NCBI RefSeq assembly: GCF_900091435.1
Contig: NZ_FMCS01000018.1
Location: 1 to 64,000, forward strand
Source: Micromonospora chaiyaphumensis
GTDB taxonomy: Bacteria; Actinomycetota; Actinomycetes; Mycobacteriales; Micromonosporaceae
Length of the DNA stretch: 64,000 nucleotides
Direction of reading: 5' to 3'
Part shown: positions 1-9,247 of the stretch, piece after piece
How positions within the stretch are numbered: the stretch's first letter is position 1
Layout: each line of letters opens with the position of its first letter
Made by a program: the position numbers and the translations under genes
The notes under the pieces: generated by a model
What the model was told of the DNA's origin: nothing
The model's input: only the letters and a program-made list of their open reading frames with translations
Database searches by the model: none

Positions 1-285
1 GACGGCAAGGCCGACGACAAGCAGACCGACACCCTGCGCGCTGACATCGTGCGCACCGTCGACGACGGCCGCGCCGTGGTCGCCAACATCGCCGGCACCA
101 CCACCGACACCGACGGCAACACCCACTCCTTCGAAGGCGGCCACTACATCAGCGTCGTCGGCTACCGCGACAACGGCAAGACCGTGACGATCGCCGACTC
201 GGCCGACCCGAACATGGCCTCCTACCGCATCAGCGTGGACAACCTCGCCGACTGGATCGCCACCCGCGGCTACTCGGCGTCCTGA
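1..285 (+). CDS. C39-like cysteine peptidase domain protein, C-terminal part
   Basis: The gene enters from the left edge in frame 1, so only its last 94 residues are visible. The block GGHYISVVGY followed by VTIADSAD matches the His and Asp/Asn regions of peptidase C39-like (papain-fold) domains. In that family these residues complete a catalytic triad with a Cys that would lie left of the window. Many actinobacterial members are secreted, but neither signal peptide nor N-terminus can be seen, so location is inference. The TGA stop is about 20 bp before a hairpin shared with the convergent DedA gene. An alternative is a related papain-fold domain such as DUF3335. Confidence 0.6.
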   Translation, partial: DGKADDKQTDTLRADIVRTVDDGRAVVANIAGTTTDTDGNTHSFEGGHYISVVGYRDNGKTVTIADSADPNMASYRISVDNLADWIATRGYSAS

Positions 286-307
286 TCCACCGCACCACGC
301 AACACGG

Positions 308-341
308 AAGGGCCCGACCCCACCAAGGGGTCGGGCCCTTT
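308..341. terminator. Bidirectional intrinsic terminator
   Basis: A perfect 14-bp inverted repeat (arm AAGGGCCCGACCCC, 5-base loop, then the complement ending in CCCTTT) sits between two convergent genes. The A and T residues flanking the arms give a short U tract on either strand, so it can serve both the C39-like gene and dedA. Confidence 0.85.
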
Positions 342-351
342 CGTCGTCTTG

Positions 352-1008
352 TCAGCGATCGCCCGCGTGCACCGGCTCGTCGGCCTGGTCGGGCACCTGG
401 ACCTGCTCCAGCCGGCGGGCGCGGCGGCGCAGCCACCAGGTGCTGGCCACACCGGCGAGCACGGCGATGACCAGCCCGGCCCAGGAGATGTCCTTGAGCC
501 AGTGCTCGGCCGCCCGGCCCACCGAGAACAGCAGGTACGTCGTGCCGAACGCCCAGACCAGGCCGCCGGCCGCGTTGGCCACCAGGAACCGCCGGTACGG
601 CACGTGCAGCGCCCCGGCCAGCGGGCCGGCGAGGATGCGGAGCAGGGCGACGAACCGCCCGAAGAAGACCGCCCAGACACCGTGCCGGGCGAAGCTCTGC
701 TCGGCGCGGGCGAGCTGTGCCGGGCCGAGGTGCTTGGGGAAGCGCCGGCCCAGCCGTTCGAGCAGCGGCCGCCCGCCGCGGCGGCCCACGGCGTACCCGA
801 TGGAGTCGCCCACGATGGCGCCGGCCGCGGCGGCCGTGGCCACCCACTCCGGCTCGACGGCCCCCGCGGCGGCGAGCAGCGCGGAGCTGACCAGCACGAT
901 CTCGCCGGGGAGCGGGATGCCCATGCTCTCCACGCCGATGACCCCGGCGACGATCAGATAGATCACGCCCGGGGGCAGCGCGGAGAGCCAGTGCTGCACG
1001 TCGACCAC
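352..1008 (-). CDS. DedA family membrane protein (SNARE-associated/VTT domain)
   Basis: This 218-residue protein has several hydrophobic segments and the DedA hallmarks: an acidic-Pro reentrant loop near the N-terminus (GIPLPGE, about residues 30-36) and a second half with FFGRFVALLRILAGPLAG, the F-x-x-R...G-x-x-x-G signature of the VTT domain. DedA proteins are inner-membrane proteins, and recent work on the family assigns lipid (undecaprenyl phosphate or phospholipid) scramblase or flippase roles. The length is normal for the family. The C-terminus is a charged cytoplasmic tail. The exact substrate cannot be read from sequence. It stands alone, convergent with the C39-like gene. Confidence 0.85.
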   Translation of the reverse strand: MVDVQHWLSALPPGVIYLIVAGVIGVESMGIPLPGEIVLVSSALLAAAGAVEPEWVATAAAAGAIVGDSIGYAVGRRGGRPLLERLGRRFPKHLGPAQLARAEQSFARHGVWAVFFGRFVALLRILAGPLAGALHVPYRRFLVANAAGGLVWAFGTTYLLFSVGRAAEHWLKDISWAGLVIAVLAGVASTWWLRRRARRLEQVQVPDQADEPVHAGDR

Positions 1009-1031
1009 CCCCGAACCCTACCCGCGGCGGC

Positions 1032-1117
1032 TCACCGGGCGGGGGCGAGGAACTCCAGCCGGGCGGCGAGCCGGTCCAGGTCGGGGCGGGGCAGGCGAGC
1101 AGGACGTGATGGATCAT
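1032..1117 (-). pseudogene. Decayed VOC (glyoxalase-fold) family gene remnant
   Basis: Reading the minus strand, an ATG at 1117 follows a strong Shine-Dalgarno (GAGGAGGGG) and encodes MIHHVLLACP, the usual opening of actinobacterial VOC proteins that start MxHHVxLACP. Only a few codons later a different frame encodes PDLDRLAARLEFLAPAR and stops at 1032. This resembles two separate VOC segments fused together: the mid-domain DLDALAARL and the C-terminal GNRLEFLAP end. The whole remnant is 86 bp, whereas intact genes are about 380-420 bp. Start, RBS and stop therefore survive, but the middle is deleted and the frames no longer match. The family assignment rests on short motifs recalled from the family. 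Confidence 0.5.
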
Positions 1118-1152
1118 GGTGGCCCCTCCTCGTCCCGAACGCTGGCACGAGG

Positions 1153-1185
1153 TTGCGCGAATAGCAAGACGGACGTACGGTTTTG
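1153..1185 (+). promoter_or_regulatory. acnA promoter with candidate AcnR operator
   Basis: CAAGACGGACGTACGGTTTT (1165-1184) agrees at 17 of 20 positions with a near-perfect palindrome upstream of the acnR gene at 19077-19096. A plausible promoter, TTGCGC (1153-1158), 17-bp spacer, TACGGT (1176-1181), overlaps it, so binding here would block RNA polymerase. This predicts repression by AcnR. The arrangement leaves a leader of roughly 100 nt before the aconitase start. The promoter hexamers are weak matches; the shared operator is the stronger signal. Confidence 0.55.
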
Positions 1186-1288
1186 TTGAGACCGACGCAG
1201 GTAAGTGTCGCCTAACCACGGCGGCACCCCGGCCGGTGCGACAAACTGCTCAGGACTACTCACGGTCGCTGGTGTGAAGGAGTACGAC

Positions 1289-4129
<2,841 letters not shown>

Positions 4130-4144
4130 CGTCTGACGGCTGAG

Positions 4145-4181
4145 AAGGGCCGCTTCCCCGCACTCGTGGGAAGCGGCCCTT
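4145..4181 (+). terminator. acnA terminator hairpin
   Basis: A perfect 14-bp inverted repeat (AAGGGCCGCTTCCC and its complement, 9-base loop) begins 15 bp after the aconitase stop. There is no long U tract, which is usual for GC-rich actinobacteria. Confidence 0.8.
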
Positions 4182-4212
4182 CGGCGTCTCCGGCGCGCGC
4201 CCGCCCGCCCCT

Positions 4213-4287
4213 GATCGACTCCAGGTCGGCGAGGTGGCGGCATCCCGGCCAGCCGGACAGCGCCACCTCGCCGGACTGGAGTCGATC
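4213..4287. repeat. Large imperfect palindrome, candidate dispersed intergenic element
   Basis: Two 27-base arms (starting GATCGACTCCAG and ending GGAGTCGATC) match at 25 of 27 positions around a 21-base centre. The second arm ends one base before the stop codon of the minus-strand gene at 4289, so it may double as its terminator. It is much longer than needed for termination. From memory, similar GATCGACTCCA-type palindromes recur in Micromonospora intergenic regions; copy number cannot be checked here. Confidence 0.6.
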
Positions 4288-4288
4288 T

Positions 4289-4720
4289 TCAGCGCAGCCG
4301 CAGCGCGATCGCCCGCGCCTCCTCGTCGGTGAGGGGCAGGAACCACAGGAAGCGGCGCACGATGGCGACCGGGTCGGGGCCGCCGGGCCGGCCGCGGAGG
4401 TCACGGATCGCGCGCCGGGTGATCCGGGAGAACTCGGGGATCAGGGTGGCGCGCCGCGCGGCGTCCGTCGGGATCGCGCGCAGCGTCGGGCAGGGCCAGT
4501 CCCGGCCGCAGGCGTCGCACCGCCAGGACGGGCCGGTCGCGGTGTGCGCGACGGGCGGGCCGCCGCGGGTCCGCCAGCGCGATGCGGGGACGACGTTGGT
4601 CACCCGGCCGGGGCCACGGTACGGAGGCACGAGCGGCCCGATCGGGCCCGGCACGACGGGGCGGGGCGGCGGCGGATCGCTCTTCGGCTTCGGAGCCGGC
4701 TTCGGCTTGTCCTCGGGCAT
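4289..4720 (-). CDS. Conserved hypothetical protein with CxxCGxxWPC motif
   Basis: The 143-residue protein has a Pro/Lys-rich N-terminal third (MPEDKPKPAPKPK...) likely to be disordered. A compact motif WRCDACGRDWPCPTLR (about residues 66-81) follows, then a basic helical C-terminus. The C-x2-C-x5-C spacing suggests metal binding, but no known zinc family is matched with certainty. Proteins with the same C-x2-CG-x2-WPC signature are frequent in Micromonosporaceae beside XRE-DUF5753 regulators and are usually left as hypothetical. The start ATG has a GAGGGAG ribosome site. It is transcribed divergently from the XRE gene at 4836, with about 115 bp between them, so the pair may share control. 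Confidence 0.65.
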   Translation of the reverse strand: MPEDKPKPAPKPKSDPPPPRPVVPGPIGPLVPPYRGPGRVTNVVPASRWRTRGGPPVAHTATGPSWRCDACGRDWPCPTLRAIPTDAARRATLIPEFSRITRRAIRDLRGRPGGPDPVAIVRRFLWFLPLTDEEARAIALRLR

Positions 4721-4835
4721 CGTGCGCTCCCTCCTCGACGCTGTCTACAAAGCACCCTGCCGAGGGTTGTGGAGCGATCACACCGCGTAGAAGTATTTCC
4801 CTCTGACGTCTGGAACGTTCTGGGAGGGCTTCGAG

Positions 4836-5603
4836 ATGAACCGAGCTGTACAGGCGGCGATGGCGGAGAGCGGCCACACGGCGGACAGTCTCGCAGCTCA
4901 GGTGGGGGTGGATCCGAAAACGGCAGCGAAGTGGGCAAGCAAGGGACGGATTCCGCAGACTCGCCATCGCTCCCGAGTCGCTCAGCTACTCGGCCGGAAC
5001 GTTGAGGAGCTGTGGCCCGACGCGCTCAAGCGCCGGGAGCCGGCGTGGTTCCGGCCGTGGGCGGACATCGAGCGCGAGGCGTTGTCGCTGCGGTCGTTTC
5101 AACTCGCGTGGGTACCCGGCCTCCTGCAGACCAAGGCATATGCGCTGGCGACGCTGGTCGGCGAGGCTCTGACGTCGGCCGAGGCCGACAGCCTCGCGGA
5201 GGCGCGACTCAGCCGCCAGTCCATCCTGAGTCGGGAACGCCCACCGCTGCTCGTCGCGGTACTTGACGAGGGTGTCCTGCGGCGCACCCTCGACGGCGAT
5301 CGGAACCTGATGCGCGAACAGTGCGAACGGCTTGCCGAGCAGGCCGCGCTACCGAATGTCTCCCTCTTCGTCGTGCCGGCTGGCGTGGGCATGTATTCGG
5401 GCCTGGGCGGACCGTTCACTATCGCCGAGATGCCGGAGGGCGCGCGCGTCGGCCATGTCGACGGTCAGGCCCAGGCACAGATCATCGACCGGGCCGCCGA
5501 CGTTGCTACCCTGGATCGGCGATGGGAACGCATTCGCGGCGTCGCCCTGTCGCGTGCGCAGTCCCTGGAACTCATCAGAGAAGCGGCGGCATCATGGACC
5601 TGA
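4836..5603 (+). CDS. XRE-family regulator with DUF5753 domain
   Basis: The protein has 255 residues. Residues about 1-60 form a helix-turn-helix (SLAAQVGVDPKTAAKWASKGRIP), and residues about 85-250 match the DUF5753 sensor-like domain (LSLRSFQLAWVPGLLQTKAYA, LDEGVLRR, LPNVSLFVVPAG). This is the architecture of WhiJ-like proteins, which are abundant in Streptomyces and relatives and usually paired with a small DUF397 protein, as here. Such pairs affect development and secondary metabolism in Streptomyces; the specific target is unknown. The GGGAGGG ribosome site lies just upstream of ATG. The coding end overlaps the DUF397 gene by 10 bp. The N-terminal HTH looks shorter and less canonical than typical XRE-DUF5753 proteins. 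Confidence 0.85.
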   Translation: MNRAVQAAMAESGHTADSLAAQVGVDPKTAAKWASKGRIPQTRHRSRVAQLLGRNVEELWPDALKRREPAWFRPWADIEREALSLRSFQLAWVPGLLQTKAYALATLVGEALTSAEADSLAEARLSRQSILSRERPPLLVAVLDEGVLRRTLDGDRNLMREQCERLAEQAALPNVSLFVVPAGVGMYSGLGGPFTIAEMPEGARVGHVDGQAQAQIIDRAADVATLDRRWERIRGVALSRAQSLELIREAAASWT

Positions 5604-5782
5604 CCGGTGCGCGGTGGCGCAAGAGCACGAAGAGCGGAAACAACGGCGGTGACTGCGTCGAGGTCGCGGACAATCTCGCGGGCGTCGTCGGCGTTCGGGA
5701 CTCCAAGGACCCGACCGGCCCGGTCCTCACCTTCGACCCGGCCGCCTGGACGCGCTTCGTGACGATGGCCAAGCGCGGCTGA
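5594..5782 (+). CDS. DUF397 domain protein
   Basis: A 62-residue protein with the full DUF397 pattern: LTGARWRKSTKSG near the start, the DCVEVAD block, GVRDSKDP, and a C-terminal F-x-P-x-x-W. In Streptomyces, small DUF397 proteins act as partners of adjacent XRE-DUF5753 regulators, apparently by modulating them. Its ATG lies inside the end of the upstream regulator gene (10-bp overlap), which implies translational coupling and matched amounts of both proteins. A hairpin follows 14 bp after the stop. Confidence 0.88.
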   Translation: MDLTGARWRKSTKSGNNGGDCVEVADNLAGVVGVRDSKDPTGPVLTFDPAAWTRFVTMAKRG

Positions 5783-5795
5783 CCGCCACCTACCC

Positions 5796-5828
5796 CGAAG
5801 GCCTTCGGCGATGCGCCGGGGGCCTTCG
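5796..5828 (+). terminator. Terminator after the XRE/DUF397 pair
   Basis: The arms CGAAGGCCTTCGGCG and CGCCGGGGGCCTTCG pair over 15 bp, with two G-U wobbles in RNA and a 3-base loop, 14 bp after the DUF397 stop. A short TTT follows at 5834. Confidence 0.7.
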
Positions 5829-5940
5829 GCGTCTTTCGGGCACCGACACCTCGCCCCTGCCGCTCCTGCCGACGAGCGCATGCCGTCGGTCGGGAAGTCC
5901 GGGTCGGTCGGCCGGGGGCGGTCAACCGTCCGGCCGCCGG

Positions 5941-6876
5941 TCAGGTTCGCGTCCGGAACGGGGCGAGGGTGGCGCGGACCTGGTCGGCCGCGCCCCAGTC
6001 GTCGTCGAACTGGGCCAGCACGGCGAGGTGCTGTCGCAGTTGGACGATCGGCATGCGGGACCGCCAGTCGCCGTCGAGGGCGGTCAGCTCGCGGTAGAGC
6101 GCGAAGAACCGGTGCGCCTCGGGCGGCGGTGCGGTGGACCAGACATGGGCGAGGTCGACCTCGGCCCACATGTAGGAGACGGCTGGGTCGATCACCGCGG
6201 GCCGGCCGTCCGGGGTGGCCAGGATGTTCTGCGCCCACAGGTCGCCGTGCGTCAGGCAGGCCGGCCGGTCCGGCAGCAGCTCGGGCAGCCGGTCGCACAG
6301 CCGCTCCAGCGCCGCCCGATCCCCGGCGTCGAGTGCCGCCTCGACCCGGGGCTCCCCCAGCCACCGCAACAACCGGTGCTGCGCGAAGAACGCGAAGCCG
6401 TCCTCCATCCAGGTGTTGATCTGCCGGCGACGGCCCAGCCAGTTGTCCCGGTGCCAGCCGAAGCGAGCGTGGGTGGTGCCCAGGTGCAGGCGGGCGAGCG
6501 CGTGCGCGAACTGCTCCCAGAAGGTCTCGCTGCGCGGCCTCGGTCGCAGCATCGACAACACCAGCAGTTCGCGGTCCGCCAGGATCACCTCGGGTGTCGC
6601 CAGACCGCCGAGATCGCGCAGGGCGGCCAGCCCTTCGGCCTCCGCGACGAAGACGCCGTCGGGCGGCGCGTCGGCGAGGGCCTTGACGAACACCGGCGGT
6701 GCGTTCCGGCGGGCGGCAATGCCCGCGAGCGCCGCAAGCCCGCCCGTCGCCGGCTCCACCGAGACGACATCGCGCATCCCGGCCCGGAGCAGACCTTCCA
6801 TCAGCAGCGTCGTTGACCGCAACACGGCGGGCTCTCTCTCGTGCTCCGGCGCACCTGAGGATGGCACGCTCAGCAC
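5941..6876 (-). CDS. Fructosamine kinase / aminoglycoside phosphotransferase-fold kinase
   Basis: The 311-residue kinase-fold protein carries LTHGDLWAQNIL, the HGDxxxxN catalytic loop, then AVIDPAVSYMWAEVDLAH, the DPA-x-Y...E-x-D-L pattern characteristic of fructosamine-3-kinase (FN3K) proteins. It also has FGWHRDNWLG and INTWMEDGFAFF, typical of the FN3K lobe. Bacterial FN3K proteins phosphorylate ketoamines so that they fall off glycated protein or small amines. The GTG start overlaps the stop of the upstream DUF6086 gene (GTGCTGA, 7-bp overlap), implying coupling. An internal start about 25 codons in (MEGLLRAG) is also possible. It should not be read as an antibiotic-resistance kinase. Confidence 0.75.
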   Translation of the reverse strand: MLSVPSSGAPEHEREPAVLRSTTLLMEGLLRAGMRDVVSVEPATGGLAALAGIAARRNAPPVFVKALADAPPDGVFVAEAEGLAALRDLGGLATPEVILADRELLVLSMLRPRPRSETFWEQFAHALARLHLGTTHARFGWHRDNWLGRRRQINTWMEDGFAFFAQHRLLRWLGEPRVEAALDAGDRAALERLCDRLPELLPDRPACLTHGDLWAQNILATPDGRPAVIDPAVSYMWAEVDLAHVWSTAPPPEAHRFFALYRELTALDGDWRSRMPIVQLRQHLAVLAQFDDDWGAADQVRATLAPFRTRT

Positions 6877-7310
6877 GCCATGTGCCGGGTCAACTCGTCG
6901 GCCAGCTCACGCAACCGCCGGGGGTCGCCGGTGGCGCCGAACCCGGTGGTGAGGACGGCGACGTCCCTGGGGTCGAAGGCGGACGCGGGCTCGGCCAGGG
7001 CGGCGACCGTGCCGCCACCGCGCTCGACCATGACGATGCCCAGTGCGGCGACGTCCTCGATCAGCGCCCGGAGGATCCGGTGCGTCGAGGAGCGGTAGCG
7101 GCGCACCAGCGCGTCCACGAACGCGGTGAACGCGACGAGGTCGATCTCGTACTCGTCGTTGACCTCCGGAGCGATTCCGGTGGGCACCTCGACGGCGCCG
7201 GCGACCGCCTCGACGTTGCGGGCGAACAGTTGCGCGACCCCGTTCGAGGGGTTCCACAGCACCGTCCTGCCGACCTGGAAGTACTGGCTCACCCGCGAAT
7301 TATGGTTCAA
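6870..7310 (-). CDS. DUF6086 family protein
   Basis: The 146-residue protein begins with VSQYFQVGRTVLWNPSNGVAQLF (abridged), then a block IAPEVNDEYEIDLVAFTAFV, which matches my recollection of the DUF6086 family, actinobacterial proteins of unknown function often near DUF397 or toxin-like genes. No catalytic motif, signal peptide or membrane segment is evident. The true start may be the GTG six codons in (VSQYFQVG), because homologues begin there. Its stop overlaps the kinase start, so both are probably made together. The function is unknown, and the family assignment is by memory only. Confidence 0.6.
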   Translation of the reverse strand: MNHNSRVSQYFQVGRTVLWNPSNGVAQLFARNVEAVAGAVEVPTGIAPEVNDEYEIDLVAFTAFVDALVRRYRSSTHRILRALIEDVAALGIVMVERGGGTVAALAEPASAFDPRDVAVLTTGFGATGDPRRLRELADELTRHMAC

Positions 7311-7352
7311 CCGAGTTCGGACCGCTGACCCGCAGCAAGGCCCGACGCCTCC

Positions 7353-7757
7353 TCAGGCCGACGTGGTTTCGAGCACCTTCTTGAGCAGGGCGAGGTCCGC
7401 GCTGACGAGCCCGGCGTCCCGCTCGAAGTCCGCGTCGCTCATCCCCGGCGAGCGGCGCAGCGTGAAGACCACCTCGGCGCCGTCGCCGTCCGCGATGGCC
7501 CGCAGCGGCACGTACACCGTCTCGCCGGAGGGCGTCACCACCTCGTGGTCGAGCACGCCGTACTCGTTGCGCGGGGCGAACGTCAGCTGCGCCCGTCCCT
7601 CGGGCGTCTCGACGATCCAGCGGCCCCCCTCGCGCACCACGGAGCCACCCAGGCCGGGCGCCCAGCGGGGCAGGTTGGCAGGGTCGGAGGCGAAGGCGTA
7701 GACCTCGGCGACGGGCCGGTCGATGTGCACGCTCAGGTGTCGGGATCTCGTGGACAT
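7353..7757 (-). CDS. SRPBCC (START/Bet v1-like) family protein
   Basis: A 134-residue single-domain protein of the polyketide cyclase/dehydrase-like SRPBCC fold. The N-terminal strand and helix SVHIDRPVAEVYAFASDPANLPRWAPGL is the classic P-x-x-x-V-w-x-x-x-x-d-p...W signature, and the C-terminal long helix (VSADLALLKKVLETT) closes the ligand cavity. Members bind hydrophobic ligands or act as cyclases; no substrate can be named. The ATG is only 25 bp downstream of the cvnD stop, so it is probably the last gene of the conservon transcript. Confidence 0.8.
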   Translation of the reverse strand: MSTRSRHLSVHIDRPVAEVYAFASDPANLPRWAPGLGGSVVREGGRWIVETPEGRAQLTFAPRNEYGVLDHEVVTPSGETVYVPLRAIADGDGAEVVFTLRRSPGMSDADFERDAGLVSADLALLKKVLETTSA

Positions 7758-7782
7758 CGCCCCATCATCGCAGTCGCCGGGG

Positions 7783-8391
7783 TCAGTCGGCGGCGGCGCG
7801 GCGGCGCTCCTCGCGCAGCTTCATGGCGTACTCCAGCAGCGTGATGAGCACCTCCTTGACCGACTCCCGCTCCCGCGCGTCGCAGAGCACCACGGGCACG
7901 TCGGGGTCCAGGTCGAGCGCGCCCTGCACCTCGTCGAGCCGGTACTGCTTGGCGCCCTCGAAGCAGTTGACCGCCACGACGAACGGCGTGCCCCGTCCCT
8001 CGAAGTAGTCGATCGACGGGAAGCAGTCGGCCAGCCGTCGGGTGTCGGCGAGCACGACCGCACCGATCGCGCCCAGCGCCAGCTCGTCCCAGACGAACCA
8101 GAACCGGTCCTGCCCGGGGGTGCCGAACAGGTAGAGCACGAGGTCGTCGCTGAGGGTGATCCGGCCGAAGTCCATGGCCACGGTGGTGGTGGTCTTCTCC
8201 TCCACCCCGGACAGGTCGTCGATGCCGACCCCGGTCTCGGTCAGCACCTCCTCCGTCCGCAGCGGCCGGGTCTCGCTGACCGCGCCGACCAGGGTGGTCT
8301 TGCCGACGCCGAAACCGCCGGCGATCAGGATCTTGATCGCGGTGGGCAGCGGCGCTGCACCCGCCGGCCGCTCAGAGCGCCCGTAGTCCAT
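7783..8391 (-). CDS. cvnD: Conservon GTPase-like protein CvnD
   Basis: This 202-residue P-loop protein has Walker A GGFGVGKTT, the switch region EEKTTTTVAMDFG, the G3 motif FGTPGQDRF, and VAVNCFEGAK in place of the NKxD motif. It belongs to the actinobacterial Ras-like GTP/ATP-binding family encoded in conservons. In Streptomyces CvnD forms a membrane-associated complex with CvnA, CvnB and CvnC, resembling eukaryotic G-protein signalling. Its ATG lies 20 bp inside the end of cvnC, indicating translational coupling. Confidence 0.93.
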   Translation of the reverse strand: MDYGRSERPAGAAPLPTAIKILIAGGFGVGKTTLVGAVSETRPLRTEEVLTETGVGIDDLSGVEEKTTTTVAMDFGRITLSDDLVLYLFGTPGQDRFWFVWDELALGAIGAVVLADTRRLADCFPSIDYFEGRGTPFVVAVNCFEGAKQYRLDEVQGALDLDPDVPVVLCDARERESVKEVLITLLEYAMKLREERRRAAAD

Positions 8392-8761
8392 TGATTACCG
8401 CCTCGAAAACACTGTCGTCGGGAAGGCCGGCGGGGGTCGCGCGCGGCTCACGGACCTGCACCAGGCTGCGGGCCGCCAGGTCACCCAGGAGGACCCGGAC
8501 GGTGCCCACCGGCAGGTCGAGGTGGGCGGCGATCTCCGCCACGGACTGGATCCGCTGGCAGAGACCGACGATCGCCACATGTTCCGGGCCGAGCCCGGAT
8601 TCCGACCCCACCTCCGCCCGGGTCGCCGTGACCAGGGAGATCAGGTCGAACGTGCCGGTCACCGGGCGGGCCCGGCCACCGGTCACCGCGTACGGGCGCA
8701 CCACCGGGCCCGCGTGGTCGTCCACCCACTCGTGCTCCGCGAGCTCCCCCTGGCCGGTCAT
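8372..8761 (-). CDS. cvnC: Conservon DUF742 protein CvnC
   Basis: A 129-residue DUF742 protein: PVVRPYAVTGGRARP near the N-terminus, LISLVTA, and a winged-helix-like core (VAEIAAHLDLPVGTVRVLLGDL) ending in VFEAVINGLRAL. DUF742 proteins are the third member of conservon operons; a nucleic-acid-binding-like fold is visible, but the known role is as a component of the signalling complex. ATG 8761 overlaps the cvnB stop (ATGA), and the 3' end overlaps cvnD by 20 bp. Confidence 0.93.
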   Translation of the reverse strand: MTGQGELAEHEWVDDHAGPVVRPYAVTGGRARPVTGTFDLISLVTATRAEVGSESGLGPEHVAIVGLCQRIQSVAEIAAHLDLPVGTVRVLLGDLAARSLVQVREPRATPAGLPDDSVFEAVINGLRAL

Positions 8762-9183
8762 CGCGCCGGATTCTCGCCGAGGGGCTGTTCCCGGGTGGGT
8801 GAGGCGACGAACCGGCCGACCCGGGTGACCAGCATGGCCATCTCGTACGCGATCAGGCCCACGTCGGCGTCCTCGGACGCCAGCACGGCCAGGCACGCGT
8901 TGCGGCCGGCCGCGGTGACGAACAGGAACGACGACTGCATCTCGATGATCGTCTGTTGCACCTGCCCGCCGCCGAACCGCTTCCCCGCGCCCCGGGCCAG
9001 GCTCTGGATGCCCGCCGCCATGGCCGCCAGGTGCTCGCCGTCGTCCCGGCTCAACCCGCGCGACGCGGCCATCAGCAGTCCGTCGGTGGAGAGCGCCACG
9101 GCGTGTTCCGCCTGCTTGACCCGGCCGACCAGGTCGTCCAGCAACCACGTCAGGTCCGCGCTCGAAGCCGTCTTCTGCGCCAC
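8758..9183 (-). CDS. cvnB: Conservon roadblock/LC7 protein CvnB
   Basis: A 141-residue roadblock/LC7 domain protein: DLTWLLDDLVGRVKQAEHAVALSTDGLLMAAS, then the FLFVTAAGRNACLAVLAS strand pair. Roadblock proteins act as GTPase-activating or scaffolding partners of small GTPases, here CvnD. The start chosen is GTG at 9183 (VAQKTASSADL), which has a purine-rich AGAGGA upstream and matches homologue N-termini. An upstream in-frame start would add 33 Arg-rich residues without family support. It is followed by cvnC with a 4-bp overlap. Confidence 0.93.
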   Translation of the reverse strand: MAQKTASSADLTWLLDDLVGRVKQAEHAVALSTDGLLMAASRGLSRDDGEHLAAMAAGIQSLARGAGKRFGGGQVQQTIIEMQSSFLFVTAAGRNACLAVLASEDADVGLIAYEMAMLVTRVGRFVASPTREQPLGENPAR

Positions 9184-9247
9184 TCGTCGTCCTCTTCTCC
9201 CCCGGCTGGTGTGCCGTGCTCGTCCGGGATCGCCGGATCGGCGGTCC

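Noticed and set aside
1200..1220. GTAAGTGTCGCCTAACC in the acnA leader resembles an IdeR/DmdR iron box
   Set aside because: Only about 12 of 19 consensus positions match and one half-site is lost, so iron regulation is not supported here.
5941..6876. Aminoglycoside resistance phosphotransferase
   Set aside because: The HGD loop is shared with that family, but the DPA-x-Y...E-x-D-L and W-x-x-D-N blocks are those of fructosamine kinases.
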